This document shows positions 27,806 to 39,174 of a stretch of 64,000 nt of DNA, piece by piece. Position 1 is the stretch's first letter, and the number at the start of each line of letters is the position of its first letter. Below the pieces are notes generated by a model. It searched no databases and had not been told where the DNA came from. It saw only the letters and a program-made list of their open reading frames with translations. Position numbers and translations under genes: made by a program. The stretch comes from Betaproteobacteria bacterium GR16-43. Lineage in GTDB: Bacteria > Pseudomonadota > Gammaproteobacteria > Burkholderiales > Usitatibacteraceae. The stretch lies in contig CP019169.1 of the NCBI GenBank assembly GCA_001953215.1, positions 1,674,001 to 1,738,000 of the forward strand, given 5' to 3'.

Positions 27806-29347
27806 CTAGTGGCGGGTGAAATCGCGCAGCCGCACGCCCATCAGGCGCAGCGCCGCGAAGTAGGTGAGGGCGCCCAGCGCGATCACGAGCGCCAGCTTGC
27901 CCGCGCGCAGGGCGGCCGGGATCTCGAACCACGAGTTCTCGCTGCCCATGGCGTACCAGACCGCGCCGCCCATGAGATAGAGCGCGACCCCAATCTTCAG
28001 CAGGAACGCGGCCCAGCCGGGCTGGGGCGTGTAGTGCCCCGAGCGGACCATGAGCCACCAGAGCCAGCCGGCGTTGAACCACGCCGCGAGCGAGATCGAG
28101 AGCGCGAGCCCGGCATGCTTCATCCGCCCGTCGAGCATGGAAATGAACACCAGGTTGAGGAGCTGCGTGACCACGAGCGTGGCGATCGCCACCTTCACCG
28201 GCGTGCGGATGTTCTGCCGGGCGTAGAAGCCGGGCGCCAGGATCTTGATCGTGATGAGGCCACCCAGGCCCACGGCGTACGCCACGAGGGCGCTTCGCGT
28301 CTGGAAGACGTCGGCGCGCGTGAACTCGCCATGCCAGAAGAGCGTGGAGATGAGCGGCAGGGCGAGCAGGGCCAGGCCCAGCGCGGCGGGCAGCGCCAGC
28401 ACGAGCGACAGGCGCAGGCCCCAGTCGAGCAGGCGCGAGTAGCCCGCCGTGTCGTCGCTCGCATGGTGCCGCACGAGCGAGGGCAGCAGCACGGTGCCCA
28501 GCGCCACGCCCAGCAGCGCCGAGGGAAACTCCATCAGCCGGTCCGCGAAGTAGAGCCAGGACACCGCGCCGGTGCCGAGGAAGGAGGCGATGTTCGTGTT
28601 GATGACGAGGCTGATCTGCGCCACCGAGACGCCCAGCGCCGCGGGGGCCATGAGCTTGAGGATGCGCAGCACCCCCTCGTCCTTCGGGTCCCAGCGCGGG
28701 CGCGGGAACATCCCGATGCGCTTCAGGAAAGGGATCTGGAAGGCCAGTTGCAGGGCCCCGCCCACGAACACGGCGAAGGCGAGTGCCAGCCCCGGCTGGG
28801 CCAGTCGGGGGGCCGCCAGCACGATGAAGCCGATGAACGAGAGGTTCAGCAGGACCGGGGTGAACGCCGGGGCCTTGAACGACCCGTAGGTGTTGAGCAG
28901 TCCGGCGCAGAACGACACCAGCGAGATGAAGAGGATGTACGGGAAGCAGATCCTCAGCATCGTCACCGTGAGGGCGAACTTGTCCGCGTCCTGGGTGAAG
29001 CCCGAGGCGGTCGCATAGACGATGAGCGGGGCCGCGAGGATGCCGGCGAGTGTGGCCACGAACAGCGCCACGGCGAGCACGCCCAGGACCTTGCCGGCCA
29101 GCTCCCGGGTTTTCTCATCGCCGTGCTTCGCCTTGTATTCGCCCAGGATCGGGACGAACGCCTGCGAGAAGGCGCCCTCGGCGAAGAGACGCCGCAGCAG
29201 GTTGGGGATGCGGAAGGCCACGGTGAACGCATCCGTGACGAAACCCGCGCCAAAGAAGATGGCGATCAGGGTGTCCCGGATGAAGCCGGTGACGCGCGAG
29301 GCAAGCGTCATGGCGCTCACCGAAGCGGCCGCGCGCAACAGGTTCAT
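27806..29347 (-). CDS. murJ: Lipid II flippase
   Basis: MATE-like (MOP) transporter moving lipid II across the inner membrane for peptidoglycan synthesis. 513 aa with about 14 hydrophobic helices. The signature N-terminus [20 protein letters not shown] and [22 protein letters not shown] are typical of MurJ. It is the first gene of the minus-strand group and diverges from rpsT. The rpsT promoter lies in the 90-nt space between them. Confidence 0.95.
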   Translation of the reverse strand: MNLLRAAASVSAMTLASRVTGFIRDTLIAIFFGAGFVTDAFTVAFRIPNLLRRLFAEGAFSQAFVPILGEYKAKHGDEKTRELAGKVLGVLAVALFVATLAGILAAPLIVYATASGFTQDADKFALTVTMLRICFPYILFISLVSFCAGLLNTYGSFKAPAFTPVLLNLSFIGFIVLAAPRLAQPGLALAFAVFVGGALQLAFQIPFLKRIGMFPRPRWDPKDEGVLRILKLMAPAALGVSVAQISLVINTNIASFLGTGAVSWLYFADRLMEFPSALLGVALGTVLLPSLVRHHASDDTAGYSRLLDWGLRLSLVLALPAALGLALLALPLISTLFWHGEFTRADVFQTRSALVAYAVGLGGLITIKILAPGFYARQNIRTPVKVAIATLVVTQLLNLVFISMLDGRMKHAGLALSISLAAWFNAGWLWWLMVRSGHYTPQPGWAAFLLKIGVALYLMGGAVWYAMGSENSWFEIPAALRAGKLALVIALGALTYFAALRLMGVRLRDFTRH

Positions 29348-29362
29348 CCGCGAGCTAAGGCT

Positions 29363-29391
29363 TTGTTTCGTAGGACCAAGCGGGGTATAAT
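29363..29391 (+). promoter_or_regulatory. Promoter of rpsT
   Basis: TTGTTT (29363-29368), 17-nt spacer, perfect TATAAT (29386-29391), and 46 nt to the ATG. Position and spacing suit a strong ribosomal-protein promoter. Confidence 0.7.
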
Positions 29392-29437
29392 ATCAGGCTC
29401 GATTTCGAACACCTCCATACTCAGGGAATTACCAGCC

Positions 29438-29719
29438 ATGGCCAATACCAAGCAGTCCGCCAAGCGGGCTCGCAAATCCGTCGAACAGCGCAGCAAGAAC
29501 GTGAGCCTGCGCACCGCGCTTCGCTCCGCCATCAAGAAGGTGCAGAAGGCCCTCGGCACGGGCGACGCCGCCCAGGCCGGCGCGGCGCTGAACGCGAGCG
29601 CGGCGACGATCGACCGCACGGCGGCGCGCGGCATCATCCACAAGAACAAGGCGGCGCGACAGAAGTCCCGCCTGGCCAAGAAAGTCAAAGCGCTGACACA
29701 GCCGTCGCAGAAGTCGTAG
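29438..29719 (+). CDS. rpsT: 30S ribosomal protein S20
   Basis: 93 aa basic protein: [33 protein letters not shown], and [20 protein letters not shown] are diagnostic of S20. It is a single-gene transcript with its own promoter and terminator, divergent from murJ as often seen in proteobacteria. Confidence 0.97.
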   Translation: MANTKQSAKRARKSVEQRSKNVSLRTALRSAIKKVQKALGTGDAAQAGAALNASAATIDRTAARGIIHKNKAARQKSRLAKKVKALTQPSQKS

Positions 29720-29739
29720 TAACCTACTTTCCCGGAGCG

Positions 29740-29770
29740 ACGGCGGCCCGAAGGCCGCCGTTTCCGTTTT
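29740..29770 (+). terminator. Intrinsic terminator of rpsT
   Basis: CGGCGGCC (29741-29748), CGAA loop, GGCCGCCG (29753-29760), extended by A:T, then TTTCCGTTTTT. It ends 5 nt before the SD region of argD, so argD needs its own promoter or read-through. Confidence 0.85.
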
Positions 29771-29781
29771 TGGAGGCCCGC

Positions 29782-30974
<1,193 letters not shown>

Positions 30975-30978
<4 letters not shown>

Positions 30979-31889
30979 AGCACTTCCTGCGGTTCTCGGA
31001 CCTCGATGTGGGGGAGGTGCTGCACCTCTTCCGCCGCACGCGCACGCTGAAGGAACGCTTCAAGAACTACGTGGCCTACCAGCCGCTCGTCGACCGCATG
31101 CTGGCGATGGTCTTCGAGAAGAGCTCCACGCGCACGCGCGTCTCCTTCGAGGCGGGCATCTACCAGCTCGGCGGCTCCTCGATCGTCCTGAACATGGGCG
31201 AGACCCAGCTCGGGCGCGGAGAGCCGATCGAGGATGTCGCGCGCGTCATCACGCGCATGGTCGACCTCGTGATGATCCGCACCTACGACCAGTCGCTCCT
31301 CGAGCGCTTCGCGGCCCATTCGCGCGTGCCGGTGATCAACGGGCTCACCAACGAGTACCACCCCTGCCAGATCCTCGCGGACGCCTATACGTTCGTGGAA
31401 AACCGCGGGAGCCTCGAAGGCAAGGTCGTGGCCTGGGTCGGGGACGCGAACAACATGCTCTATACGTGGCTCGAAGCCGCGCCGCTGCTGGGCTTCCGCC
31501 TGCACGTGGCCACGCCGGAGGGCTACGGGCTGGACCACGTCCGCGTCGGAGCGGCCGGCAGGGACCACTTCGAGGTGTTCTCGACGCCGGCGCAGGCGGT
31601 GGCCGGCGCGCACCTCGTCACGACCGACGTGTGGACCAGCATGGGCTTCGAGGCCGAGACGCAGGCGCGGCTCGAGGCCTTCAAGGGTTTCTGCGTCGAT
31701 CGCGCGATGATGGCCCGCGCGGCGCCGGACGCGCTCTTCATGCACTGCCTGCCGGCGCATCGCGGCGAGGAAGTCGCGGCCGACGTGCTGGAAGGACCGC
31801 AGAGCGTCGTCTGGGAAGAGGCCGAGAATCGCATGCACGTGCAGAAGGCCTTGATGGAATACCTGCTCCTGGGAAAGGTGGACACATGA
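30975..31889 (+). CDS. argF: Ornithine carbamoyltransferase
   Basis: Makes citrulline from ornithine and carbamoyl phosphate. 304 aa. The carbamoyl-phosphate site [30 protein letters not shown], ornithine-binding [13 protein letters not shown], and [11 protein letters not shown] are all intact. It is coupled to argD and to the following unknown gene by ATGA overlaps. Confidence 0.96.
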
Positions 31890-32769
31890 AATCGATCGCC
31901 GCTGGCCTGCTGGTTGCCGCTGCCGCGTATGGCGCGGCCGCATCCGCGCAGGATGCGAAACCCGCCGTGGCGACGAAGCCCACGGTCTACGCGCTCGTCT
32001 CCGCCGTCGGCGGCGACCTCACGTTCGTCCGCCAGCGCGAGCAGGTGGGCTCCAATCGCGTCGATACGTTCGATCGCCTCACGCTCAAGGTGCCCGATGC
32101 GAGCCTCGACGGCGCCGTCCTGCGAGGGTTGGCCAAGGTGCTGAGGAGCAACGAGCCGGATGCCGTCTTCCACTACATGCGCCTGAACCCGCAGGAACTC
32201 GCCGGCATCAAGACGCAGGTCAAGGGCGAGGCCGCGCTCGGCAAGCTCGCCAAGGCCTTCGAAACGATGCCCGAGCGCAAGGACTGGGATCGCATCGTGG
32301 TCGTCACGCCCAAGTACCTCTTCCCCGGCCGCAGCGGCATGGGCTCGAAGCTCTCCGGGCTGGGCGTCTACGTCCAGCCGCTCTACTCGGCCACGGGCAG
32401 CGCCTCGGGCGTCCTGGGCGGCGTCGAGGACCTCGTTCCCGGCGGAGTCTCCGCGGAGGAGGATGCGATGACCCCCGAGGGCGAGCACACGCCCACGTCG
32501 CGCTATGTCGCGCCGTACTTCTACACGCAGCTCTGGATCCTCGATGCGAAGACGCTGACCGTGCTCGACACGGAAGAGCGCTACGACTTCCAGAAGCTCT
32601 ACGATCCGAAGTCCACCGCCATCGACGTGCAGCGTTCGTTCACCCCCGAGCAGTTGAGCTCGGCCGTGGATGCCTTCGTCGAGCGCTCGGCCGCCCGCGC
32701 CCTGCGCGAGGCCGTGGGTACCGTCACCGTGAGCGAACCCAAACCGGTCCAGGAGCCGAAGAAGACCCC

Positions 32770-32773
<4 letters not shown>
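31886..32773 (+). CDS. Exported protein of unknown function between argF and argG
   Basis: 295 aa. Cleavable signal [21 protein letters not shown], then a mature protein without Cys. Recognisable stretches are [26 protein letters not shown], split by [40 protein letters not shown], and a charged Pro/Lys tail. I do not recognise the family. It overlaps argF and argG by ATGA at both ends, so it is locked in the arginine operon although an exported protein has no obvious place there. It may be a periplasmic or outer-membrane-associated factor. Confidence 0.8.
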
Positions 32774-33986
<1,213 letters not shown>

Positions 33987-33987
<1 letters not shown>

Positions 33988-34472
33988 TGCCTTCCTTCGA
34001 CATCGTCAGCGAAGCCAACATGGTCGAGGTGAAGAACGCCCTCGAGACCGCCAACAAGGAAATCGCCAACCGCTACGACTTCAAGGGCTCCGATGCGCGC
34101 ATCGAGCAGAAGGAGCAGGAGCTCACGCTCTTCGCGGACGACGAGTTCAAGCTGGGCCAGGTGCGCGACGTGATGTACTCGAAATTCGCCAAGCGCGGCG
34201 TGGACGTGCGCTTCCTCGAAATCGGCGACCTGGAGAAGATCGGCGGTGACAAGGTGAAGCAGAAGGTCACCGTGAAGAAGGGCATCGAGCAGACGGTGTC
34301 CAAGAAGATCGTGCAGATGTTCAAGGACAACAAGCTCAAGGTGACGGCCTCGATCCAGGGCGAGGCGGTGCGCGTGACCGGCGCCAAGAAGGACATCCTG
34401 CAGGAAGCGATCGCGATGGTGCGCGCGAACGTGAAGGACATCCCGGTCGCGTTCGAGAACTTCCGCGACTAG
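33987..34472 (+). CDS. yajQ: YajQ-family nucleotide-binding protein
   Basis: 161 aa with two ferredoxin-like halves. [51 protein letters not shown] and [21 protein letters not shown] are diagnostic. Homologues bind c-di-GMP and act as signalling partners in Xanthomonas. Here it is the last gene of the arginine operon, a position that says little about its role. Confidence 0.93.
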
Positions 34473-34476
34473 TCCT

Positions 34477-34508
34477 CCCTCTCCTCTGGGAGAGGGCCGG
34501 GGTGAGGG
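34477..34508. repeat. REP-like hairpin after yajQ
   Basis: CCCTCTCC (34477-34484), 4-nt loop, GGAGAGGG (34489-34496), then CCGGGGTGAGGG. This sequence type (short CT-rich stem plus GGGGTGAGGG) recurs as an extragenic repeat in many proteobacterial genomes as I recall. It sits between two convergent genes and may stop both transcripts, although it lacks a U-tract. One copy is seen in this window. Confidence 0.6.
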
Positions 34509-35222
34509 TCAGGTAGCGAGCTTCTCGATCCAGCGCGCGTAAAGCCGCTCGGCCACGTTGCGCAGCGCGGGCAGCCGTTCCTCCATCTGCGCGCGGATCG
34601 TGGCGACGTCCTGCACGGCCGGCGTGCCCAGCGCCTCGCGCACCTCGTCGCCGCCCGTCTCGCACCACAACCGGATCATCTCGGGCGTCATCTCGACGTG
34701 GCATTGCATGCCGAGGTGGCGGTCCCCGACCACGTAGGCCTGGTTGCGGCAATGGGCGCCGCGCAGGATGCGATCGCCCGCGTCGGGAATCGCGAAGGTC
34801 TCGCCATGCCACTGGAACGTGGTGAACTCGTGCAGGTCGGAACCCAGCCAGTGCCGGGCGAGCGAGGTGCTCTCGACTTCCACGCGCCCCCAGCCGATCT
34901 CCTTCACCGGATTGGTGCTCACCTTGGCGCCGAGCGCGCGGGCGAGCAACTGGCCGCCGAGGCAATGGCCGATCACGGGCACCTTGCGCGCGACCGCGTC
35001 GCGCATGAGGTCCAGCACCGGGCGCGTCCACGGCAATTCGTCGTTGGCGCTCATCGGCCCGCCCATGAATCCCAGGCCGCCGAAGGCCGCGCTCGATTCG
35101 GGCACGGCCTCGCCTTCGTCCAGCTTCACGAGCTTCCAGGGCACCCGGTTCATGTCGAGGAATGTGGCAAAATGCCCCGGCCCTTCCGTGCGAGCGTGGC
35201 GGAAGATGAGCACCGGTTTCAT
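34509..35222 (-). CDS. Class I glutamine amidotransferase-like protein
   Basis: 237 aa, single GATase-1 domain. The nucleophile Cys lies in VPVIGHCLGGQLLARALG, and the His is probably in TFQWHGETFAIP or GMQCHVEMT. GFMGGPMSANDELPW and the length match the stand-alone GMP-synthase-like amidotransferases (YfeJ type), whose partners and substrates are mostly unknown. ATG 35222 lies only 12 nt from the divergent ATG of the protease-like gene. Confidence 0.85.
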   Translation of the reverse strand: MKPVLIFRHARTEGPGHFATFLDMNRVPWKLVKLDEGEAVPESSAAFGGLGFMGGPMSANDELPWTRPVLDLMRDAVARKVPVIGHCLGGQLLARALGAKVSTNPVKEIGWGRVEVESTSLARHWLGSDLHEFTTFQWHGETFAIPDAGDRILRGAHCRNQAYVVGDRHLGMQCHVEMTPEMIRLWCETGGDEVREALGTPAVQDVATIRAQMEERLPALRNVAERLYARWIEKLAT

Positions 35223-35234
35223 CGAGGTTCTCCC

Positions 35235-35873
35235 ATGATCCGAAATCTTATCGCGGCCGCCGTGTTGCTGGTGGCTTTCGACGCCGGCGCCACCGAAGTG
35301 AACGTGGTGGGCCTCTTCCCCGGCAAGGCCGTGGTGGTCATCAATCGCGGCGCCCCGCGCACGCTTTCCGTCGGCCAGAAGACTTCCGAGGGCGTGACGC
35401 TGCTCTCGGTCGACAAGACCTCGGCCGTCCTCGAGATCGACGGCAAGAAGCAGACCCTCGAGATGGGCCAGCACTTCGAGTCCGCCGCGGCGACGGGTTC
35501 GCGAGGCGAAGTCTCGATCGCGGCCGGCCAGGGCGGGCACTTCGTCGCTTCGGGCCAGGTGAACGGCATCGGCGTGCGCTTCATGGTCGACACGGGCGCC
35601 ACGCTGGTGGCCATCCCCGCGGTCGAGGCGCGCCGGCTCGGGATCGCCTACGAGAAGGGCCAGCGCGGCTCGTCCTCGACGGCCGGGGGCATCGTGCCGG
35701 TCTTCAAGGTGAAGCTCGATTCGGTGACGGTGGGCGACATCACGCTGCTGGGCGTCGATGCCGTGGTGATGGAGGCGCCGGGAATGGATTTCCTGCTGCT
35801 CGGCAACAGCTTCCTGAGCCGTACCGAGATGCGCCGCGACGGGACGACGCTCACGCTCACGAAGCGGTTCTAG
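35235..35873 (+). CDS. Retropepsin-like aspartic protease (clan AA), exported
   Basis: 212 aa. Signal peptide ending at AGA; the active-site triad RFMVDTGATLVAIP follows at about residue 118. The C-terminal half shows the family pattern VTVGDITLLGVDAVVMEAPGMD and LLLGNSFLSR. This matches the TIGR02281-type single-domain aspartyl proteases of proteobacteria, which probably act as dimers in the periplasm. The N-terminal third (ATEVNVVGLFPGKAVVVINR) is an SH3-like extra part. Substrate unknown. Confidence 0.85.
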   Translation: MIRNLIAAAVLLVAFDAGATEVNVVGLFPGKAVVVINRGAPRTLSVGQKTSEGVTLLSVDKTSAVLEIDGKKQTLEMGQHFESAAATGSRGEVSIAAGQGGHFVASGQVNGIGVRFMVDTGATLVAIPAVEARRLGIAYEKGQRGSSSTAGGIVPVFKVKLDSVTVGDITLLGVDAVVMEAPGMDFLLLGNSFLSRTEMRRDGTTLTLTKRF

Positions 35874-35899
35874 CCGGCATTCGCCGGGTTAAGGCGAAA

Positions 35900-36040
35900 G
35901 GCGTCCTCCGCAGATAAACGCAGATAAACGCCGATGAACCCCTAAAGCAAACATGAAGAGCTTTGGGGTTTTAACCCGGGATCTTGTCTTTGCTGGAGGA
36001 GTTCATCGGCGTCTATCTGCGTTTATCTGCGGAGGACGCC
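35900..36040. repeat. Large palindromic repeat, copy 2
   Basis: The 40-nt arms 35900-35939 and 36001-36040 are inverted copies with a single difference (an A/G that still allows a G:U pair in RNA). The 61-nt centre matches copy 1 (7238-7301) in order: CCCCT, AGCAAACA, GAAGAGC, GGGTTTT AACCC, TTGTCTTTGCTG. It lies in the convergent gap between the aspartic-protease gene and folE2 and directly abuts the folE2 terminator. Confidence 0.9.
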
Positions 36041-36045
36041 GTAAC

Positions 36046-36070
36046 AAAAAAGCCGCCCGAAGGCGGCTTT
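36046..36070 (-). terminator. Intrinsic terminator of folE2
   Basis: On the minus strand AAAGCCGCC, TTCG tetraloop, GGCGGCTTT, ending in a run of six T. A classic short terminator 23 nt after the folE2 stop. Confidence 0.9.
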
Positions 36071-36092
36071 GTTCTTCCCCGGCAACGGGGAA

Positions 36093-36890
36093 CTACATGT
36101 TCTTCACGATCATCGCGTACGCGGAATGATTGTGGATCGACTCGAAGTTCTCCGATTCCACGACGTAGCCGTCGATCCGCGCGTCGGCATTCAGGTCCGC
36201 CGCGATGTCGCGCACCATGTCCTCGACGAATTTCGGATTGTCGTAGGCGTGCTCGGTGACGTATTTCTCGTCGGGGCGCTTCAGCAGGCCCCAGAGCTCG
36301 CTCGAGGCCTCGCTCTCGACCTTGTCGATCAGCTCCTCGATCCACACGAAGGCGTTGATGCGCGCCGAGATCGTGACGTGCGAGCGCTGGTTGTGCGCGC
36401 CGCGGTCGGAGATCTTCTTCGAGCACGGGCAGAGGCTCGTCACCGGCACGAGGACCTTCAGCGTGAAGGTCTCCACGCCGTCGGCGATCTCGCCCACGAA
36501 GGTGACCTCGTAGTCCATCAGGCTCTGCACGCCGGAAACCGGGGCCTTCTTGTTCACGAAGTACGGAAACGTCATCTCGACGTGGCCGCTCTGCGCCTCG
36601 AGCTTCTTCACCATCTCGCGCAGCATCACGCGGAAGGTGTCGGGCGAGATCTCGCGCTCGTGGGCGTTGAGGATCTCCACGAAGCGCGACATGTGCGTGC
36701 CCTTGAACTGGTGCGGCAGGCCCACGTACATGTTGAAGGTGGCGATCGTGTGCTGCACGCCGCCGGCCCGCTCGGCGACCTTCACCGGGTGGCGGATCGC
36801 CTTGATGCCCACGCGGTCGATGGCCAGGTGGCGGGTGTCCGGCGAGCCCTGGACGTCGGGGATGGGCAGCTTGGAGTCACGAGGATTCAT
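36093..36890 (-). CDS. folE2: GTP cyclohydrolase IB (FolE2 type)
   Basis: Converts GTP to 7,8-dihydroneopterin triphosphate for folate (cytosol). 265 aa. It is unrelated in sequence to zinc-only FolE. Family marks are [41 protein letters not shown], the metal-site Cys in [20 protein letters not shown], and [10 protein letters not shown] at the end. FolE2 can use other metals and in many bacteria is controlled by the zinc repressor Zur. A GTTATAAT element lies just upstream. Own terminator. Confidence 0.95.
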   Translation of the reverse strand: MNPRDSKLPIPDVQGSPDTRHLAIDRVGIKAIRHPVKVAERAGGVQHTIATFNMYVGLPHQFKGTHMSRFVEILNAHEREISPDTFRVMLREMVKKLEAQSGHVEMTFPYFVNKKAPVSGVQSLMDYEVTFVGEIADGVETFTLKVLVPVTSLCPCSKKISDRGAHNQRSHVTISARINAFVWIEELIDKVESEASSELWGLLKRPDEKYVTEHAYDNPKFVEDMVRDIAADLNADARIDGYVVESENFESIHNHSAYAMIVKNM

Positions 36891-36897
36891 CCGTCCA

Positions 36898-36905
36898 ATT
36901 ATAAC
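36898..36905 (-). promoter_or_regulatory. -10-like / possible Zur half-site before folE2
   Basis: On the minus strand GTTATAAT ends 7 nt before the folE2 ATG. TATAAT is a perfect -10 but so close that the transcript would be nearly leaderless. GTTATA is also the half-site of the known proteobacterial Zur box (GTTATA-N-TATAAC). The second half is not well kept (TTGGAC). Confidence 0.35.
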
Positions 36906-36987
36906 GCCGCCGAGAATGTCCGAGCGATTTGGTCGGGAATAGCCGGGTGCATTGCGGGGTCATCGCGGGCGGGCTATGGCCATCGAA

Positions 36988-37731
36988 TCAGGGCAACCGG
37001 CCCGAGGCGAGCAGGCGGCTCGCCAGGACGTTCACGGGCGCCCAGGTGACGAGGTGGTCGAAGGTCGGCGTCATCTCGTGGGTGACGAAGACGAGGTCGC
37101 CATCGAGGTTGCGTTCGGCATCGCTTCCGGCCGCCGCGGGCCCGAGCGCGCCGGGCCCCGGGGCCACGAGGACGAAGGCGGCGCGGCGCGTGAGCTGGTT
37201 CGCGGCCAGGCCACACGAGCTCGGCCCCGTCCCGGTGCCGGAGGCGCAGACCAGGAGCAGGTGGGGCGCATTGCCGATCGCGGGCAGGCCCGCAGCCTGA
37301 ATGCCGTTGGCCCGCGTGAGCGCATTGGCGACCTCGTTCACGTGGCCTCCGAAGACCGCGTAGCGCACGCGGTGTGCGGGCAACGGGCCGGCGGCGCGGA
37401 GCAGGCCCGCATCGTCGAGCGGGGCCAGGCCCAGGGCCGCGGCCGGCAGGTAGCCCTCGTGGAAGCGCTCGCAGAGTCCATTCGCGCCGTCGCCGCCCGG
37501 CATGAAACTCTCCTCGCCGCGCGAAGCCTCGCTCGCCGGGCAAGGCAGGCGTCCGTGCGTCGCGGCAAAACCCAGCAACGCTTCGCGCGAGACGTCGAGG
37601 AGCCGGCGCGCGTCCTCGAGGCGGCGCAACTGCACTTGCGCGGCGAGCGGCATCGCCAGCCCCGCGGCCAGCGCGGCGACGATGAGCATCACGATCATCA
37701 TCTCGAGCAGGGTGAACGCGCGGACGTTCAA
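36988..37731 (-). CDS. Pseudopilin-like protein with prepilin N-terminus
   Basis: 247 aa from TTG 37731. The very short leader MNVRA is followed by FTLLEMMIVMLIVAALAAGL (Phe+1, Glu+5), a clear prepilin-peptidase substrate but with Ala instead of Gly at -1. The globular part has SREALLGFAATHGRLPCPAS, then a putative Cys-rich fold (GLCERF, LLLVCASG, SSCGLA). The TTG overlaps the stop of the upstream gene (TTGA). It belongs by position to the MSHA-like cluster and may be a tip-type minor pilin (MshO/MshD-like). No exact family is assigned. Confidence 0.75.
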   Translation of the reverse strand: MNVRAFTLLEMMIVMLIVAALAAGLAMPLAAQVQLRRLEDARRLLDVSREALLGFAATHGRLPCPASEASRGEESFMPGGDGANGLCERFHEGYLPAAALGLAPLDDAGLLRAAGPLPAHRVRYAVFGGHVNEVANALTRANGIQAAGLPAIGNAPHLLLVCASGTGTGPSSCGLAANQLTRRAAFVLVAPGPGALGPAAAGSDAERNLDGDLVFVTHEMTPTFDHLVTWAPVNVLASRLLASGRLP

Positions 37732-39083
37732 GGCGCCGCGACCACGATGTCGGCGCGATTCGCCGCGGGCGGGGCCAGCACCACGCGGTCGCACTCCCCC
37801 GGCGGGCACGGCGCACGCGGTTCGCCGCGGACGCATCCGGGGGCGGGATCCGGATCCCGGCGTTCGAGTTCGCGATGGGGCGCGTCGAGCCACTGACCCA
37901 GGTCCGCCTCGGTCCCCGCCGCGTGCGACGTGCCCGGACGCGCGGCGCCCGCGACGATCACGGCGTACGCCCGGCGGGGGCCCACGGTCCTTCCGGTCTC
38001 GTCGACGGGTTGCACGTCGAGCGCGTAGAAGACGTGGCGGCGCCACGCGAGCCACCAGTTGGGAGCCTCGTTCGTCGCGAGCCCGCAGGCCGAGAGCGTC
38101 CCGTCGGCAACGCGGCCGAAGCGCGCTCCCGCAGCCTCGCGCCACGCGTCATTCCCCGAACTCGAGCGGCACGCCGGTGCCGGCGCGGGAGGGCGTCCCC
38201 CGTTCGCCGCGGCGAATTCGCGCACGCAACGCAGCACTTCCTGTGCGACGCGCTTGCGCGCGCGCGACATCACCTCGCCATAGGTGACGACGGCAAGCCG
38301 GTCGTTCACGCCGAGGTCTCCCGTCGCGGCGCGGACCGGTCCGGCGATGAACCCGTCGCCGTTCGCGCTCCTCACGTCGGTGCGATCGACGAACGCGGCG
38401 TTGTCCTCGTCCCCGAAGGCCGCGCCGCTCGCGACGTCGAGATAGTTGGTCGCGTCCGCGCGTTCGGCCGGCGTGGCGCGCGACTGCGAGCGCGGCAGGG
38501 CCGAGCCCGCGTGCCGCACCAGCGGCGGGCCGGGTGCGATCACCACCGCGACGGCGCCGGAGATTTCCGCGCGCCGGGGATCGTCGATGCGGCCGTCGTG
38601 AAGCACTGCTCCGTGCGAATCGCGAACCGTGAGCGTGCCCAGCGCGGCATCGGGATTCATGTCGACGCAGGCCACGCTCGCGGCGCAGTTGAGCAGGCCC
38701 TTGTACTTCGTCGAGACCGCGTACCAGAGGAGTTCGTCGTGGCCGTCGCGCAGCTCGGGCAATCCGAGCGTCTTCCACGGCAGGCGCCCGAGGCGCTGCG
38801 CCTGGCCCGTTCGCCCGTCGAGGGAGCCGCACGTGCTCTCCGCCCATCCGTCCCCGTCGAGGTCGGGGCACGGCAAGTAGCCGGGGCCCACGACAGGATC
38901 GATCGCGCGTCCCGCGGCGTACGCGAGCAGCGCTTCGCGCGCGGTGTTCAAGGCTTGTTCGCTCGCGGCCTCCCGCGCCAGGCGCGGGCCGCTTCCCGCG
39001 AGACCGAACACGAAGATCGACGCGATCCCGATCGAGAGCAGGCCGGCGAGGGCGAGGAGGATATTTCCGTTGGTGCGGCGCAT
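37728..39083 (-). CDS. Membrane-anchored pilus-associated protein, unknown
   Basis: 451 aa. The N-terminus MRRTNGNILLALAGLLSIGIASIFVF (split at residue 20) is a single hydrophobic helix without Glu+5, like GspK/PilX/MshP-type proteins. The globular part begins REALLAYAAG and has GPGYLPCPDLDGDGWAEST. REALL(G/A)(F/Y)AA and LPCP recur in the next gene, so the two share an origin or fold. DLDGDG could bind calcium. There are several Cys pairs. I infer that the two form a complex at the pilus tip. Upstream is the nested palindrome, not a coupled gene. Confidence 0.7.
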   Translation of the reverse strand: MRRTNGNILLALAGLLSIGIASIFVFGLAGSGPRLAREAASEQALNTAREALLAYAAGRAIDPVVGPGYLPCPDLDGDGWAESTCGSLDGRTGQAQRLGRLPWKTLGLPELRDGHDELLWYAVSTKYKGLLNCAASVACVDMNPDAALGTLTVRDSHGAVLHDGRIDDPRRAEISGAVAVVIAPGPPLVRHAGSALPRSQSRATPAERADATNYLDVASGAAFGDEDNAAFVDRTDVRSANGDGFIAGPVRAATGDLGVNDRLAVVTYGEVMSRARKRVAQEVLRCVREFAAANGGRPPAPAPACRSSSGNDAWREAAGARFGRVADGTLSACGLATNEAPNWWLAWRRHVFYALDVQPVDETGRTVGPRRAYAVIVAGAARPGTSHAAGTEADLGQWLDAPHRELERRDPDPAPGCVRGEPRAPCPPGECDRVVLAPPAANRADIVVAAP

Positions 39084-39174
39084 GCTGCAAAACTACGCGC
39101 GACGGCTTCTCCGCAGGTGTAGGAATGTCAAATGGGACTTGGGAATTCTCTTGTGCATCGCCGACGTTTTATCG

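Noticed and set aside
39084-39174. TTGACA on the minus strand (39126-39131) as a promoter for the pseudopilin pair
   Set aside because: No acceptable -10 hexamer at 16-18 nt (AAGCCG at the expected place).
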